From: Asanoa sp040676615
GTDB taxonomy: Bacteria > Actinomycetota > Actinomycetes > Mycobacteriales > Micromonosporaceae
DNA length: 64,000 nt
NCBI RefSeq assembly: GCF_040676615.1
Contig: NZ_JBFAPI010000026.1
Span: 4,536 to 68,535 of the forward strand
Reading direction: 5' to 3'
Position 1 is the first letter of the stretch; each line of letters opens with the position of its first letter. Positions 8,577 to 17,155 of the stretch are shown here, piece after piece. The notes beneath the pieces were generated by a model that ran no database searches, was not told where the DNA came from, and worked only from the letters and a program-made list of their open reading frames with translations. A program made the translations under genes and the position numbers.

Positions 8577-9695
8577 ATGCCATCCCACCCCGGTCGCAGG
8601 TGGACGGTTCGCGCGGCGCTCCTCATCACGCTCCTCGGCGCCGTGACCGCCTGCGGCGTCGACCAACCGCCGCCCGCCGCCCGGCCGGCGCAGGCCCCGG
8701 CCCTCGCCCCGCTGGTGGCCGGCTATCTGACCGGCTGGAAGACGGTCGACGACCTCGACCACCACGCCGACCTGCTCACCCACCTGGTGTACGCGTTCGG
8801 CGGCGTCGCCGGCGGCCGGTGCACCGCCCCCGCCGGCCACGACCGCGCGATCACCCAACTCCGCGAGGTGAAGACTCGCCACCCCGAGCTGAAGGTGCTC
8901 TGGTCGTTCGGCGGCTGGAACGGCTCCGCCGGGTTCACCGCCGCCGCCCGCGATCCCGCCGCGTTCGCCGCCTCGTGCCGCGCCCTGCTCGACGATCCAC
9001 GTTGGACCGGTGTGTTCGACGGCATCGACATCGACTGGGAATACCCGAACGCGTGCGGTCGCACGTGCGACACCAGCGGGCCGGGCGCGCTGGCCCGGCT
9101 CACCGGGGCGCTGCGGGCGGCGTTCGGCCCCGACCGCCTGGTGACGGCGGCGGTCACCGGTGACGCCAGCACGGCCGGGAAGGCCGACTATGCCCGCGCG
9201 GTCGCACCGCTGGACTGGGCGATGGTGATGACCTACGACTATTTCGGTACCGGTTCGCCGAAGGGCCCGACCGCGCCGCACTCACCGTTGACCGGTTATC
9301 CGGGTATTCCCCGCCCGGATGCGACGGCGTCGGCGGCGATCGGGGCGTACACCTCGCTGGGCATCCCGGCCCGCAAGCTGCTGCTCGGCGTCGGCTTCTA
9401 CGGCCGCGGCTGGACCGGCGTCTCCGGGGCCGAGCCCGGAGCGACCGCGTCGGGGCTGCCCCGGCCGCGCGACTACCGGGTGCTGCGCGAGACCTGCCCA
9501 CCCACCGGCAGGGTCGGCGGCACGGCCTACGCGGCCTGCGGCGACGAGTGGTGGTCGTATGACACCCCCGAGACGATCAGCACCAAGATGGCGTACGCCC
9601 GGCGCACGGGTCTGGGTGGCGCCTTCGCCTGGGAACTCGCGGGCGACTCGGCCGACGGCGAACTGCTCACCGCGATGGCCGCCGGCCTGAAGTGA
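8577..9695 (+). CDS. GH18 chitinase lipoprotein
   Basis: A 372-residue secreted enzyme with a lipobox-like signal (LLGAVTAC, Cys26), so it is probably anchored to the membrane after export. The GH18 barrel is complete for a small chitinase: the substrate strand LKVLWSFGGWN, the catalytic FDGIDIDWEYP (DxxDxDxE, with Glu as acid), MVMTYDYFG, and the last strand GGAFAWELAGD. It should hydrolyse chitin or related beta-1,4-GlcNAc polymers. No separate chitin-binding domain is present. It is probably transcribed leaderless. Confidence 0.92.
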   Translation: MPSHPGRRWTVRAALLITLLGAVTACGVDQPPPAARPAQAPALAPLVAGYLTGWKTVDDLDHHADLLTHLVYAFGGVAGGRCTAPAGHDRAITQLREVKTRHPELKVLWSFGGWNGSAGFTAAARDPAAFAASCRALLDDPRWTGVFDGIDIDWEYPNACGRTCDTSGPGALARLTGALRAAFGPDRLVTAAVTGDASTAGKADYARAVAPLDWAMVMTYDYFGTGSPKGPTAPHSPLTGYPGIPRPDATASAAIGAYTSLGIPARKLLLGVGFYGRGWTGVSGAEPGATASGLPRPRDYRVLRETCPPTGRVGGTAYAACGDEWWSYDTPETISTKMAYARRTGLGGAFAWELAGDSADGELLTAMAAGLK

Positions 9696-9764
9696 CCGGC
9701 CCGGCGCCGGCCGACCCGGCCCGCGGCGCCAGCCCCAGCTCACCGCCGGCGGCACCCGCGCCGC

Positions 9765-11159
9765 TCAGTGCATCGCCACCCGGGGACGGTCGTGGTCGGG
9801 CTCGTCCGATGTCGTTCGGGCGGGAACGATCACCGCGCTGAGGATGGCGGCTGCCGCCGCCGTGATGGCGGCGAAGGTGAAGGCGTCGGTGAACCCGGCG
9901 CCGGTCGTGCCGGCGATGCTGGCCGCGGCGATGCTGGAGACCACGGCGACACCGATCGACGCGCCGAATTCGTGGAAGGTGCTCAGGATCCCGGACGCCA
10001 CACCGGCTTCGTGGGGTTCCGCCCGGGCCAGCGCGGTGGTGGACGCCGCCACGAAGGTGGCGCCGACGCCCGCGCCGGCGACGCTGATGCCCGCCACCAG
10101 GGCCGCCGCTCCGGTCCAGAGGGCCGGAACCGCGGTGCCCACACCGGCCACCGCGAGCCCGGCCACCGCCACCGCCCGCTGGCCGAGGTGCCCCACGAGC
10201 TGACCGGCCGTGTGTGCCCCGACGATGGTGGCCACCGCCACCGGCAGGAACAACAGTCCGGTGTGGAGCGCACCGTACCCCCGCAGGTGTTGCAGGTAGA
10301 ACGAGCCCAGGAAGAAGACGCTGATCATCAGCGCGGTGGCGACCAGGATCATGAATGTCCCGGCGACGACCGGGCGGCGGGTGAGGATCCGCGGATCCAT
10401 CAGCGGCGCCCGGACGCTTCGCTGCAGCACCGCGAACCCGGCGTAGAGCCCGGCCGCCAAGGCGAACGCACCCAGCGTGCCGGCCGAATCCCAACCCCGG
10501 TCTCCGGCGTTGATCAGGGCCCAGATCGCCGATCCGGTGCCGGCGGTGACGAGCAGCGCGCCCGGCACGTCCAGGCGCGGCCGGTCGCGCACCGGCACGT
10601 CGGCCGGCAGCGACCGGCTCAGCGCCGCGGCCACCAGCAGCCCGATCGGCACGTTCACGTAGAACACCCACTGCCAGCCCGGCCCGGCCGTCAGCAGGCC
10701 GCCGAGCAGCACGCCGATCGCGGCGCCACCACCACCGAGACCCGACCACACCCCGAGCGCCTTGTTGAGTTCCGGGCCCTGGAACAACCTGGTCACCATC
10801 GACAGCGCCGCCGGCGACAGCATCGCCGCGCCGATGCCCTGGGCCACCCGGCCGGCCAGCAGCATCGACGCCGACCCGGCCAGGCCGGTGACCAGCGACG
10901 CGGCGGTGAACACGAGCAGGCCCGTGAGCACCAGTCGCCGCGCGCCGAACAGGTCCGCCGAGCGGCCGCCCAGCAGCATCAGGCCGCCGAACATCAGCGT
11001 GTAGGCGCTGACCACCCAGGTCAGCGTGCCGCGACTCAGGTCAAGATCCTCGCCCATCCGGGGCAGCGCGATCGCCACCACGGTGACGTCGAGGACGAGC
11101 ATGAACTGGGCCGTGCCGAGCAGCGCGAGCGATCGCCAGCGGCGCGGATCGACGGACAT
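9765..11159 (-). CDS. MFS drug transporter (DHA2/EmrB-QacA type)
   Basis: A 464-residue polytopic protein. It begins with LLGTAQFMLVLDVTVVAIALP, the DHA2 motif, followed by the loop GGRSADLFGARR and motif C near VWSGLGGGGAAIGVLLGGLL. About 14 membrane segments are expected. Such proteins export drugs or secondary metabolites using the proton gradient; the substrate is unknown. GGAGGG precedes the ATG. It is divergent from the TetR gene at 11249, with a long inverted repeat between them, so it is most likely that repressor's target. Confidence 0.9.
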   Translation of the reverse strand: MSVDPRRWRSLALLGTAQFMLVLDVTVVAIALPRMGEDLDLSRGTLTWVVSAYTLMFGGLMLLGGRSADLFGARRLVLTGLLVFTAASLVTGLAGSASMLLAGRVAQGIGAAMLSPAALSMVTRLFQGPELNKALGVWSGLGGGGAAIGVLLGGLLTAGPGWQWVFYVNVPIGLLVAAALSRSLPADVPVRDRPRLDVPGALLVTAGTGSAIWALINAGDRGWDSAGTLGAFALAAGLYAGFAVLQRSVRAPLMDPRILTRRPVVAGTFMILVATALMISVFFLGSFYLQHLRGYGALHTGLLFLPVAVATIVGAHTAGQLVGHLGQRAVAVAGLAVAGVGTAVPALWTGAAALVAGISVAGAGVGATFVAASTTALARAEPHEAGVASGILSTFHEFGASIGVAVVSSIAAASIAGTTGAGFTDAFTFAAITAAAAAILSAVIVPARTTSDEPDHDRPRVAMH

Positions 11160-11174
11160 GGACCCTCCATAACC

Positions 11175-11229
11175 TGAACACTGCTGTACGACTTCACTTC
11201 GGCTACAGTAACTCGTACAGCGGTGTTCA
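11175..11229. promoter_or_regulatory. Long inverted-repeat operator between MFS and TetR genes
   Basis: TGAACACTGCTGTACGA (11175-11191) is repeated in inverted form at 11213-11229 (TCGTACAGCGGTGTTCA), with 16 of 17 bases complementary and 21 bp between the arms. A TACAGT -10 box for the regulator (11204-11209) lies between the arms. A bound TetR pair would cover both promoters. Confidence 0.7.
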
Positions 11230-11248
11230 ACAAGAGAGAAGGTGTCCG

Positions 11249-11848
11249 GTGCGGGCCGACGCGCAGCGCAACATCGACGCCATCACGGCGGCCGCCGTCG
11301 ACTGCCTGAGCCGCGACCCCGACGCGAGCGTCAACGAGATCGCCAAAGCCGCCGGCGTCGGCCGGGTCACCCTCTACGGGCACTTCCCGTCGCGGGCCGA
11401 CCTCGTCGACGCCGCCGCGGTCCGCGCCATCGCCGACGGCGCCGCACTCCTCGACGCGGTCGACCTCGACGGCGAGCCCCGCGCGGCATTGACCCGCCTG
11501 GTCGAGGCCAGTTGGCAGTTGGTCAACCGGTTCCGGTCCCTGCTCCTCGCGGCGCAGCAGACCCTGCCCCCCGGTCGCATCCGCAGCCTGCATTCCGAAC
11601 CGGCCGACCGCATGCTGGGCCTGCTCGAACGCGGCCAGGCCGCCGGGGTCTTCCGCACCGACCTGCCCAACCCGTGGCTGATCAGCGTGATACAGAACGT
11701 GATGCACGGCGCCGCCGACGAGATCAACGCCGGCCGCCTCGACGCCACCGACGCGGCCGATCTCATCTCCGCGACGATCCTGGCCGCCCTGACCCCGCCG
11801 GGCCGGCGCGTCCCCGCGCCCACTAGGGTGCCCGACGACAGCGCCTAG
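11249..11848 (+). CDS. TetR family transcriptional regulator
   Basis: A 199-residue protein with the N-terminal helix-turn-helix ASVNEIAKAAGVGRVTLYGHF followed by RADLVDAAAV. The C-terminal domain is of the type often paired with DHA2 exporters. GTG 11249 is chosen because GAGAGAAGG lies eight bases upstream and the HTH sits at the normal distance. It is divergent from the MFS exporter and lies beside a strong inverted repeat, so the classical drug-induced repressor model fits. The inducer is unknown. Confidence 0.88.
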   Translation: MRADAQRNIDAITAAAVDCLSRDPDASVNEIAKAAGVGRVTLYGHFPSRADLVDAAAVRAIADGAALLDAVDLDGEPRAALTRLVEASWQLVNRFRSLLLAAQQTLPPGRIRSLHSEPADRMLGLLERGQAAGVFRTDLPNPWLISVIQNVMHGAADEINAGRLDATDAADLISATILAALTPPGRRVPAPTRVPDDSA

Positions 11849-11964
11849 GGTTCCGGTGCTCGGTCGATGCGGGCCGGGCACGCCTGGTCCGAGCGGCGCC
11901 ACCGTGTCCCACCAGAGCGGACGCGGTCATCTAACGGGACAAAAGCCTTGAGGATCCCCTACCG

Positions 11965-12723
11965 GTGCGCCCGCACCGGCGTGAGGTGGTCCCGCACGTG
12001 CTCGTCCTTGTCCTCCTCTTCGCTCTCGCCCTGCTGGCCGGCGTGCTCGGCGGCGTCGTGGGCACCGGGTCCTCGATGGTGCTGCTGCCGGCCCTCGTCC
12101 TCTGTTACGGCCCACGGGCCGCCGTCCCGGTCATGGCCGTGGCCGCGGTCATGGGCAACGTCGGCCGGGTGGTCGCCTGGTGGGGCCGGATCGCCTGGCC
12201 ACCGGTCGTCGCCTACGCGCTGCCCGGGATACCGGCGGCGATGCTGGGCGCGCACACGCTGCTGACCATCCCGCCCCGGGTCGTGGACGGGTGCCTGGCC
12301 GCGTTCTTCGTCGCGACGATTCCGCTGCGCCGGCTCGCGGCCCGACGGCGGTGGCGGCTGCGGCTGTGGCACCTGGCCGCCGCCGGAGCGGGCGTGGGTT
12401 TCCTGACCGGCATGGTCCTGTCGACCGGGCCGCTCAGCGTGCCGGTCTTCACCGGCTACGGGCTGACCGGCGGCGCCTTCCTCGGCTCCGAGGCCGCCAG
12501 CGCCCTGCTGCTCTATGCCAGCAAGCTGGCCACGTTCGGCGACGCCGGGGTGCTCGGCACCGACGTGCTCACCAAGGGCGTCGTCATCGGCGGCGCCCTC
12601 CTGGTCGGGTCCTTCCTCGCGCGGCGGATCCTGCGGAATGTCAGCGGCCGGCGCTACGACCTGCTCATCGACGTCGTCCTCGTCGTCGCGGCGGCCGGCC
12701 TGGCGGTCAGTGCCGTGCGCTGA
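11965..12723 (+). CDS. TSUP/TauE-SafE family membrane permease
   Basis: A membrane protein of up to 252 residues with about eight hydrophobic segments and the family's two internal halves, each with a glycine-rich motif (LAGVLGGVVGTGSSMVLLPAL and FLTGMVLSTGPLSVPVF). TSUP proteins carry sulfur-containing anions or sulfoacetate across the membrane; the substrate is not determined. GTG 11965 is listed, but GTG 11998 has a good GAGGTGG upstream and would remove a short charged segment; either is possible. A TGA at 12721 precedes the sigma-factor gene. Confidence 0.8.
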   Translation: MRPHRREVVPHVLVLVLLFALALLAGVLGGVVGTGSSMVLLPALVLCYGPRAAVPVMAVAAVMGNVGRVVAWWGRIAWPPVVAYALPGIPAAMLGAHTLLTIPPRVVDGCLAAFFVATIPLRRLAARRRWRLRLWHLAAAGAGVGFLTGMVLSTGPLSVPVFTGYGLTGGAFLGSEAASALLLYASKLATFGDAGVLGTDVLTKGVVIGGALLVGSFLARRILRNVSGRRYDLLIDVVLVVAAAGLAVSAVR

Positions 12724-12794
12724 GGGCCACCACCAGGGTGTGTACGGTGCGACCCGAGATTTCTTCGGCTCGCGGTAAATGGTTCGGGGCGCTG

Positions 12795-13307
12795 GTGCGT
12801 AAAGCGGGTGTGGAACGAGACCGGGCGGGCTTCGCCGACTTCTACCAGCGTTCCCGGGACAACTGCCTGCGCGCCGTGCTGGCCGGCACGGGCGAGCGCG
12901 CGTTGGCCGAGGACCTGGTCGCGGAGGCGTTCGCGCGGGCCTGGGCGGCCTGGCCCAAGGTGAGCCGGCATCCGGCACCGGCGGCATGGGTGGTGCGCAC
13001 CGCCCTCAACATGCGGGTGTCGTGGTGGCGGCGGCACCGGCGGGAGGTGGCCCTCGACGGCCACGACCGGGTGCACCACGCCGACGAGGGCCTCGGCGTC
13101 GACGGCGCCCTGCTGGCCGCCATCCGCCGGTTGCCGCGGCGGCAGCGCGAGGTGATCGTGCTGCGCGTCTGGCTCGACCTGGACACCCGGACCGTGGCCG
13201 AGGTGCTGGGCATCTCCGCGGCCACCGTCGCCGTCCACCTGTCTCGTGCCACCGCCACCCTGCGGGCGCAGTTCGTGCCCGCCGCCCGTCAGGAGGTCGG
13301 ATCGTGA
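12795..13307 (+). CDS. ECF-type RNA polymerase sigma factor
   Basis: About 170 residues. Region 2 is LRAVLAGTGERALAEDLVAEAF through WVVRTALNMRVSWWRRH, and region 4 is IRRLPRRQREVIVLRVWLDL with the HTH TVAEVLGISAATVAVHLSRA. It therefore matches a minimal ECF factor of the SigE/SigL-like actinobacterial groups. Starts at 12795 and 12810 are both reasonable; TACGGT at 12743-12748 may be its -10. Its stop overlaps the next gene's GTG (GTGA, 13304-13307), so the two are translationally coupled. The next protein is probably its membrane anti-sigma factor. Confidence 0.87.
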   Translation: MRKAGVERDRAGFADFYQRSRDNCLRAVLAGTGERALAEDLVAEAFARAWAAWPKVSRHPAPAAWVVRTALNMRVSWWRRHRREVALDGHDRVHHADEGLGVDGALLAAIRRLPRRQREVIVLRVWLDLDTRTVAEVLGISAATVAVHLSRATATLRAQFVPAARQEVGS

Positions 13308-13912
13308 GCGACGACGAGGTGCTGGACGCGGTGAGACAGACCCTCTCCGGCGTACGGATGGATCGTCCGATCGAGGCGATCGAGCAGCGCGGCCGGGCCC
13401 GCCGCCGCAAGCGCACCCTGCTGGGCCTGGCCGCCGGCGGTGGTGCCGCGGCCGTGGCCGCGTTCGCGCTGGCGCTCCCGCTGGCCGCCCAGCATCCGGC
13501 CGGCCAAGCGGCGGCGCTCCAGCCGGCGGCGTTCACGCTGGTCAAGCAGTCGGACCGCACGGTGAAGCTGACCCTGCACTACAAGCAGATCCTGGACCCC
13601 GCCGCCCTGGCCAAGGCGTTGGATGACGCGGGCGTCCCCGCCGTCGTCAAGGCCAACGTCATCTGCGTGCCGAAGGGCAGGCAGCTCCCCGGGGCCAACC
13701 AGGTCTCCTGGACCGAGCGGGTCGACTGGCCGGACGGCTCGCCGAAGGAATACACGCTGGTCATCGCGCCCGACAGGATGCCGGAGAACAGCCGCATCTT
13801 CTTCAGCGTCTTCGCCGTGCATCCCGACGGCGGGTTCGCCAAGGCCGCCCACTTCCTCGTCTCGAAGGACGACCCGATGATCTGCCGGCCCATGCCGGGC
13901 ACCACCGAGTGA
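13304..13912 (+). CDS. Single-pass membrane protein, probable anti-sigma factor
   Basis: A 202-residue protein with a short cytoplasmic N-terminus (SDDEVLDAVRQTLSGVRMD), a basic stretch (RGRARRRKRT), one transmembrane helix at about residues 44-65, and an extracytoplasmic domain of about 135 residues. The topology and position immediately after an ECF gene fit an anti-sigma factor, but no zinc HxxxCxxC motif is seen, so this is inference. AGGAGG at 13291-13296 and the GTGA overlap indicate coupled translation. Its own stop overlaps the following GTG in the same way. Confidence 0.65.
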   Translation: MSDDEVLDAVRQTLSGVRMDRPIEAIEQRGRARRRKRTLLGLAAGGGAAAVAAFALALPLAAQHPAGQAAALQPAAFTLVKQSDRTVKLTLHYKQILDPAALAKALDDAGVPAVVKANVICVPKGRQLPGANQVSWTERVDWPDGSPKEYTLVIAPDRMPENSRIFFSVFAVHPDGGFAKAAHFLVSKDDPMICRPMPGTTE

Positions 13913-14805
13913 ACCGGTCCCGGCGTGGCCTGCTGGCCGCGGCCGCCCTCGCCGTGCTCGGCGGCGGCGCTGTCGAGGCCGCCGCCCTGAGCCGCTCCGA
14001 CCCGAGCGACGGACCATCGCTGGCCGCGGTCGGCCCGAGCGCCTCCCCCACGCCCAGCCCGACGCCGGACCACCTCACGGCCGCCCGCACCCGGATCGCG
14101 GCCGACCTGGCCAAGGTCGGCAAAAGCCGGGTCACGCTGGCGGTGCGGGACCGGCGGTCGGCCATCGCGCTGACCCTCGGCGGCACCCGCTTCCCGACGG
14201 CGAGCATCGTCAAGGTCGACATCCTGGCCGCGCTGCTGTTGCGGGCCCAGCAGCGGCACGAGGAGGTCACCGGCACCGACCGGCGGGACGCCGAGCGGAT
14301 GATCACCGTGAGCGACAACGACGCCGCGACCGCCCTGTTCGGCCGGATCGGCGGGACGTCGGGGCTCTCCTCGGCCAACCGGACCTTCGGCCTGAAGCAG
14401 ACCACGCCCCACTCGTCCTGGGGCACCACCACGACCACCGCAGCCGACCAGGTCCGCCTGCTCACCGCGCTCGCCGCCGAGGACGGCACGTTGACCAAGG
14501 CCAACCGGGACTACCTCTTCGACCTGATGGGCCAGGTCGACGAGGGGCAGGACTGGGGCGTTCCGGCCGCCGCGGGCCCGGGGACCACCGGCGTCTACGT
14601 CAAGAACGGCTGGGACAACATCTCCGCCGACGCCGGGCGTTGGCAGGTCAACTCGATCGGCCGGCTCGTCGAGCCGGGACACGACTGGCTTGTGGCCGTG
14701 CTCTCGCACGGCCACAAGACCCAGCCGGACGGCATCAAGATGATCGAGACCGTGGTCCGGCACGCCCTCGCCGAGCTCCGCGAGATCCCCGGTCAGCCGG
14801 CGTAG
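13909..14805 (+). CDS. Exported serine hydrolase of the class A beta-lactamase fold
   Basis: A 298-residue protein with an Arg-rich, possibly Tat-like signal (NRSRRGLLAAAALAVLGGG) and a Ser/Pro/Thr linker. Penicillin-recognising motifs follow in order: TASIVKV (SxxK), VSDNDA (SxN), and YVKNGW in the KTG position, with Asn replacing Thr. The Glu166-loop region is poorly conserved, so it may be a D,D-peptidase-like or non-lactamase hydrolase rather than a true beta-lactamase. It is the third gene of a GTGA-coupled operon with the sigma factor, which suggests an envelope-stress output. Its end overlaps the MFS gene by 13 bp. Confidence 0.82.
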   Translation: MNRSRRGLLAAAALAVLGGGAVEAAALSRSDPSDGPSLAAVGPSASPTPSPTPDHLTAARTRIAADLAKVGKSRVTLAVRDRRSAIALTLGGTRFPTASIVKVDILAALLLRAQQRHEEVTGTDRRDAERMITVSDNDAATALFGRIGGTSGLSSANRTFGLKQTTPHSSWGTTTTTAADQVRLLTALAAEDGTLTKANRDYLFDLMGQVDEGQDWGVPAAAGPGTTGVYVKNGWDNISADAGRWQVNSIGRLVEPGHDWLVAVLSHGHKTQPDGIKMIETVVRHALAELREIPGQPA

Positions 14806-16202
14806 AGCGGTTCGGCCTGCCGCTCCGGTGCCGGCGCCCGGGCCGGCACGAGGTAGGCCGCGACCACACCGAGGGCCGGCGCCACCGCGGCGACCACCAG
14901 CGCGGCGCGGACGCCGTGCAGGAAGTCGGCGTAGCCGCCGTGCGCCGCGAAGACCGCCGCCAGCACGGCGACGCCGAACACCCCGCCGATCTCGCGCAGC
15001 GACGTGTTGGTGCCGGCCGCGACGCCGGCGTCCTGCGGCGGCACCGCCGCGACCACGGCGTCCGCCGACGTCGGGAACACCAGCGAGATGCCGACGCCGG
15101 CCACGATCAGCGGTGCCACCAGCAATCCGTAGCCGACCCCGGGCCTGACTTCCGCCGCCAGCCAGCCCAGCCCGGCGCCCTGCAGCACCATGCCGACCAG
15201 CATCACCGGCCGGTTGCCGAACCGCCCGGCCAGCACGCCGCCGACCGGCGCGACCAGCATCGGCATCGCCATCCAGACGAGCAGCCGCAGCCCGGCCTCG
15301 AGCGGCCGGTAGCCCAGGCCGATCTGGAACAGCTGGGTGATGATGAAGAGCGAACCGATCAGCGAGATGAACTGAATGAAGATCACCGCGTTGGCGGCGC
15401 TGAAGGCGCGGGAGCGGAAATACCGCAAGGGCAGCATCGGGTACGCCGCCCGCCGCTCCCACCGCACGAACGCCACCATCAGCAGCACGCCCGCGACCAG
15501 CGCGCCGAGGACCTCGGCCGAGGTCCAGCCGACCACCGGCGCCCGGACCGGCGCCCAGACGAGCGCCAGCAGGCCGGCGCCGCCGAGCAGCACCCCGGGC
15601 AGGTCGAGGTGCGGGCGCGGGCCGTGGCTCTCCCGCAGCCGCACCGCCGACAGTGCGGCCACCGCGAGCGCGACCGGCACGTTGAGCCAGAAGATCCAGT
15701 GCCAGGAGATGCCCTGCACCACGGCACCGCCGACCACCGGCCCGGCGGCCACGCCGAGACCGGAGACGCCGCCCCAGATGCCGATCGCGACCGACCGCCG
15801 CTCGGCCGGGAACGCGTCGCTGATCAGCGTCAGCGACAGCGGCAGCACGATCGCGGCCCCGGCGCCCTGCACCGCCCGCGCGAGGATCAGCGTGGTCGCG
15901 TCGCCCGCCAACGCCGCCGCCGTCGACGCCGCCCCGAACACCAGCACGCCCAGGACGAACGTGCGCCGCCGGCCGAACCGGTCGCCGAGGGCCGCGCCGG
16001 TGAGCATGAGGCAGGCGCAGACCAGGTTGTAGGCGTTGACCGTCCACTCCAGATCGGCGAGGTCGGCGCCGAGGCCGGAGCGCAGTGCGGGCAACGCGGT
16101 GGCCACCACGACCACGTCGAGCGAGGCGAGGAAGCTGCCCAGGGACGCGAGCACGAGCGTCCAGGCGGCCAGCTTGCGGCCGCCCTCCATTGTGGAGTTC
16201 AT
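14793..16202 (-). CDS. MFS transporter (DHA2 family)
   Basis: A 469-residue polytopic protein. The DHA2 signature SLGSFLASLDVVVVATALPAL, the loop GAALGDRFGRRRTFVLG and motif C (GGVSGLGVAAGPVVGGAVV) are visible. About 14 membrane helices are expected, with export of an unknown drug-like compound. ATG 16202 overlaps the upstream sigma-factor stop (ATGA), which decides the start and shows coupling; an in-frame ATG at 16190 is the alternative. It is the last gene of a VOC/sigma/MFS operon. Confidence 0.9.
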   Translation of the reverse strand: MNSTMEGGRKLAAWTLVLASLGSFLASLDVVVVATALPALRSGLGADLADLEWTVNAYNLVCACLMLTGAALGDRFGRRRTFVLGVLVFGAASTAAALAGDATTLILARAVQGAGAAIVLPLSLTLISDAFPAERRSVAIGIWGGVSGLGVAAGPVVGGAVVQGISWHWIFWLNVPVALAVAALSAVRLRESHGPRPHLDLPGVLLGGAGLLALVWAPVRAPVVGWTSAEVLGALVAGVLLMVAFVRWERRAAYPMLPLRYFRSRAFSAANAVIFIQFISLIGSLFIITQLFQIGLGYRPLEAGLRLLVWMAMPMLVAPVGGVLAGRFGNRPVMLVGMVLQGAGLGWLAAEVRPGVGYGLLVAPLIVAGVGISLVFPTSADAVVAAVPPQDAGVAAGTNTSLREIGGVFGVAVLAAVFAAHGGYADFLHGVRAALVVAAVAPALGVVAAYLVPARAPAPERQAEPLYAG

Positions 16203-17155
16203 CGGCGCGGCTCCAGGCCGAACGCCGGGAACAGGCCCGGGTCCAGGAAGGTGACCACGTGCGAGACGCCGCCGTCCGTGACGGTCGGCAGTTGGATGCC
16301 GTGCGCGTGGTGTCTGCCATCGGGGCCGCGCAGCCAGGTCGCGATCGCGGGTCGCCCGTTGGCCGCGGTCAGCGCCGCGCGCCAGTCGCCGGGGCGGCCG
16401 AGCACGGTCGTCGCGAGGAAGCGGCCGACGGCATCGCGGCCCGCGTACCACTGTGGCTTGGGTGGCATCTCGAACACGATGTCGTGCCGCATCAGGCCGA
16501 CGAGCGCGCCGGCGTCCGCGGCCTCGAAGGCGCGCATCCAGCGTTCCAGCCGGTCCCGGAGCACGGGCTCGGTCGGTTCGGCGAGGTCGTCCTCGCGCGG
16601 ACCGGCCGAGGCCAGTTGCCCGTGTGCCCGCTGCAGCGCGCTGTTGACGGCCGGCACGGTCGTGTCGAGCAGGTCGGCCGTCTCGGCCGCGCTCCAGGCC
16701 AGCACGTCGCGCAGGATCAGCACGGCCCGCTGCCGCGCCGGGAGATACTGCAGCGCCGCGACCAGGGCCAGCCGCACGCTGCTACGCACCGCCACCATGG
16801 TCGCCGGGTCGCCGCCGTCGGGCAGCACCCGGGCGTCGGGCACCGGGCCGAGCCAGGCGACGTCGTCCGCACCGCCGTCGAGGGCAGAGGGCAGCGGCCG
16901 GCGACCGGCCCGCTCGATCGCCCGCAGACAGGCATTGGTCGCGATCCGGTAGAGCCAGGTGCGCACCGACGAGCGCCCACCGAAACCGTCGAAGCCGCGC
17001 CAGGCCCGCAGGTAGGTCTCCTGTACGACGTCTTCGGCGTCCGGCAGCGAGCCGAGCATGCGGTAGCCGTACGCCAGCAACTCCCGCCGGAACGGGTCGG
17101 TGACGCGCGCGAACTCCGCGGCATCTGTGCGCACTGCCACCCCCTGTGCGGTCAC
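16199..17155 (-). CDS. ECF sigma factor with C-terminal SnoaL-like domain (SigX5/TIGR02960-like)
   Basis: A 318-residue protein. Region 2 is RELLAYGYRMLGSLPDAEDVVQETYLRAW through RTWLYRIATNACL (cited as residues about 24-80), and region 4 is LQYLPARQRAVLILRDVLAW with ETADLLDTTVPAVNSALQRA. The last 110 residues form an NTF2/SnoaL-like domain (MRHDIVFEMPPKPQWYAGRDAVGRFL). In such sigma factors this domain is known to modulate activity without a separate anti-sigma factor. GTG 17155 overlaps the upstream VOC stop (GTGA). The coupled downstream MFS exporter is a probable target. Confidence 0.87.
   Translation of the reverse strand: MTAQGVAVRTDAAEFARVTDPFRRELLAYGYRMLGSLPDAEDVVQETYLRAWRGFDGFGGRSSVRTWLYRIATNACLRAIERAGRRPLPSALDGGADDVAWLGPVPDARVLPDGGDPATMVAVRSSVRLALVAALQYLPARQRAVLILRDVLAWSAAETADLLDTTVPAVNSALQRAHGQLASAGPREDDLAEPTEPVLRDRLERWMRAFEAADAGALVGLMRHDIVFEMPPKPQWYAGRDAVGRFLATTVLGRPGDWRAALTAANGRPAIATWLRGPDGRHHAHGIQLPTVTDGGVSHVVTFLDPGLFPAFGLEPRR

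Noticed and set aside
8115..9281. Upstream extension of the CDF exporter frame
   Set aside because: The extension runs antisense through the ArsR and chitinase genes and has no homology; the protein begins naturally at the His-rich Met at 8114.
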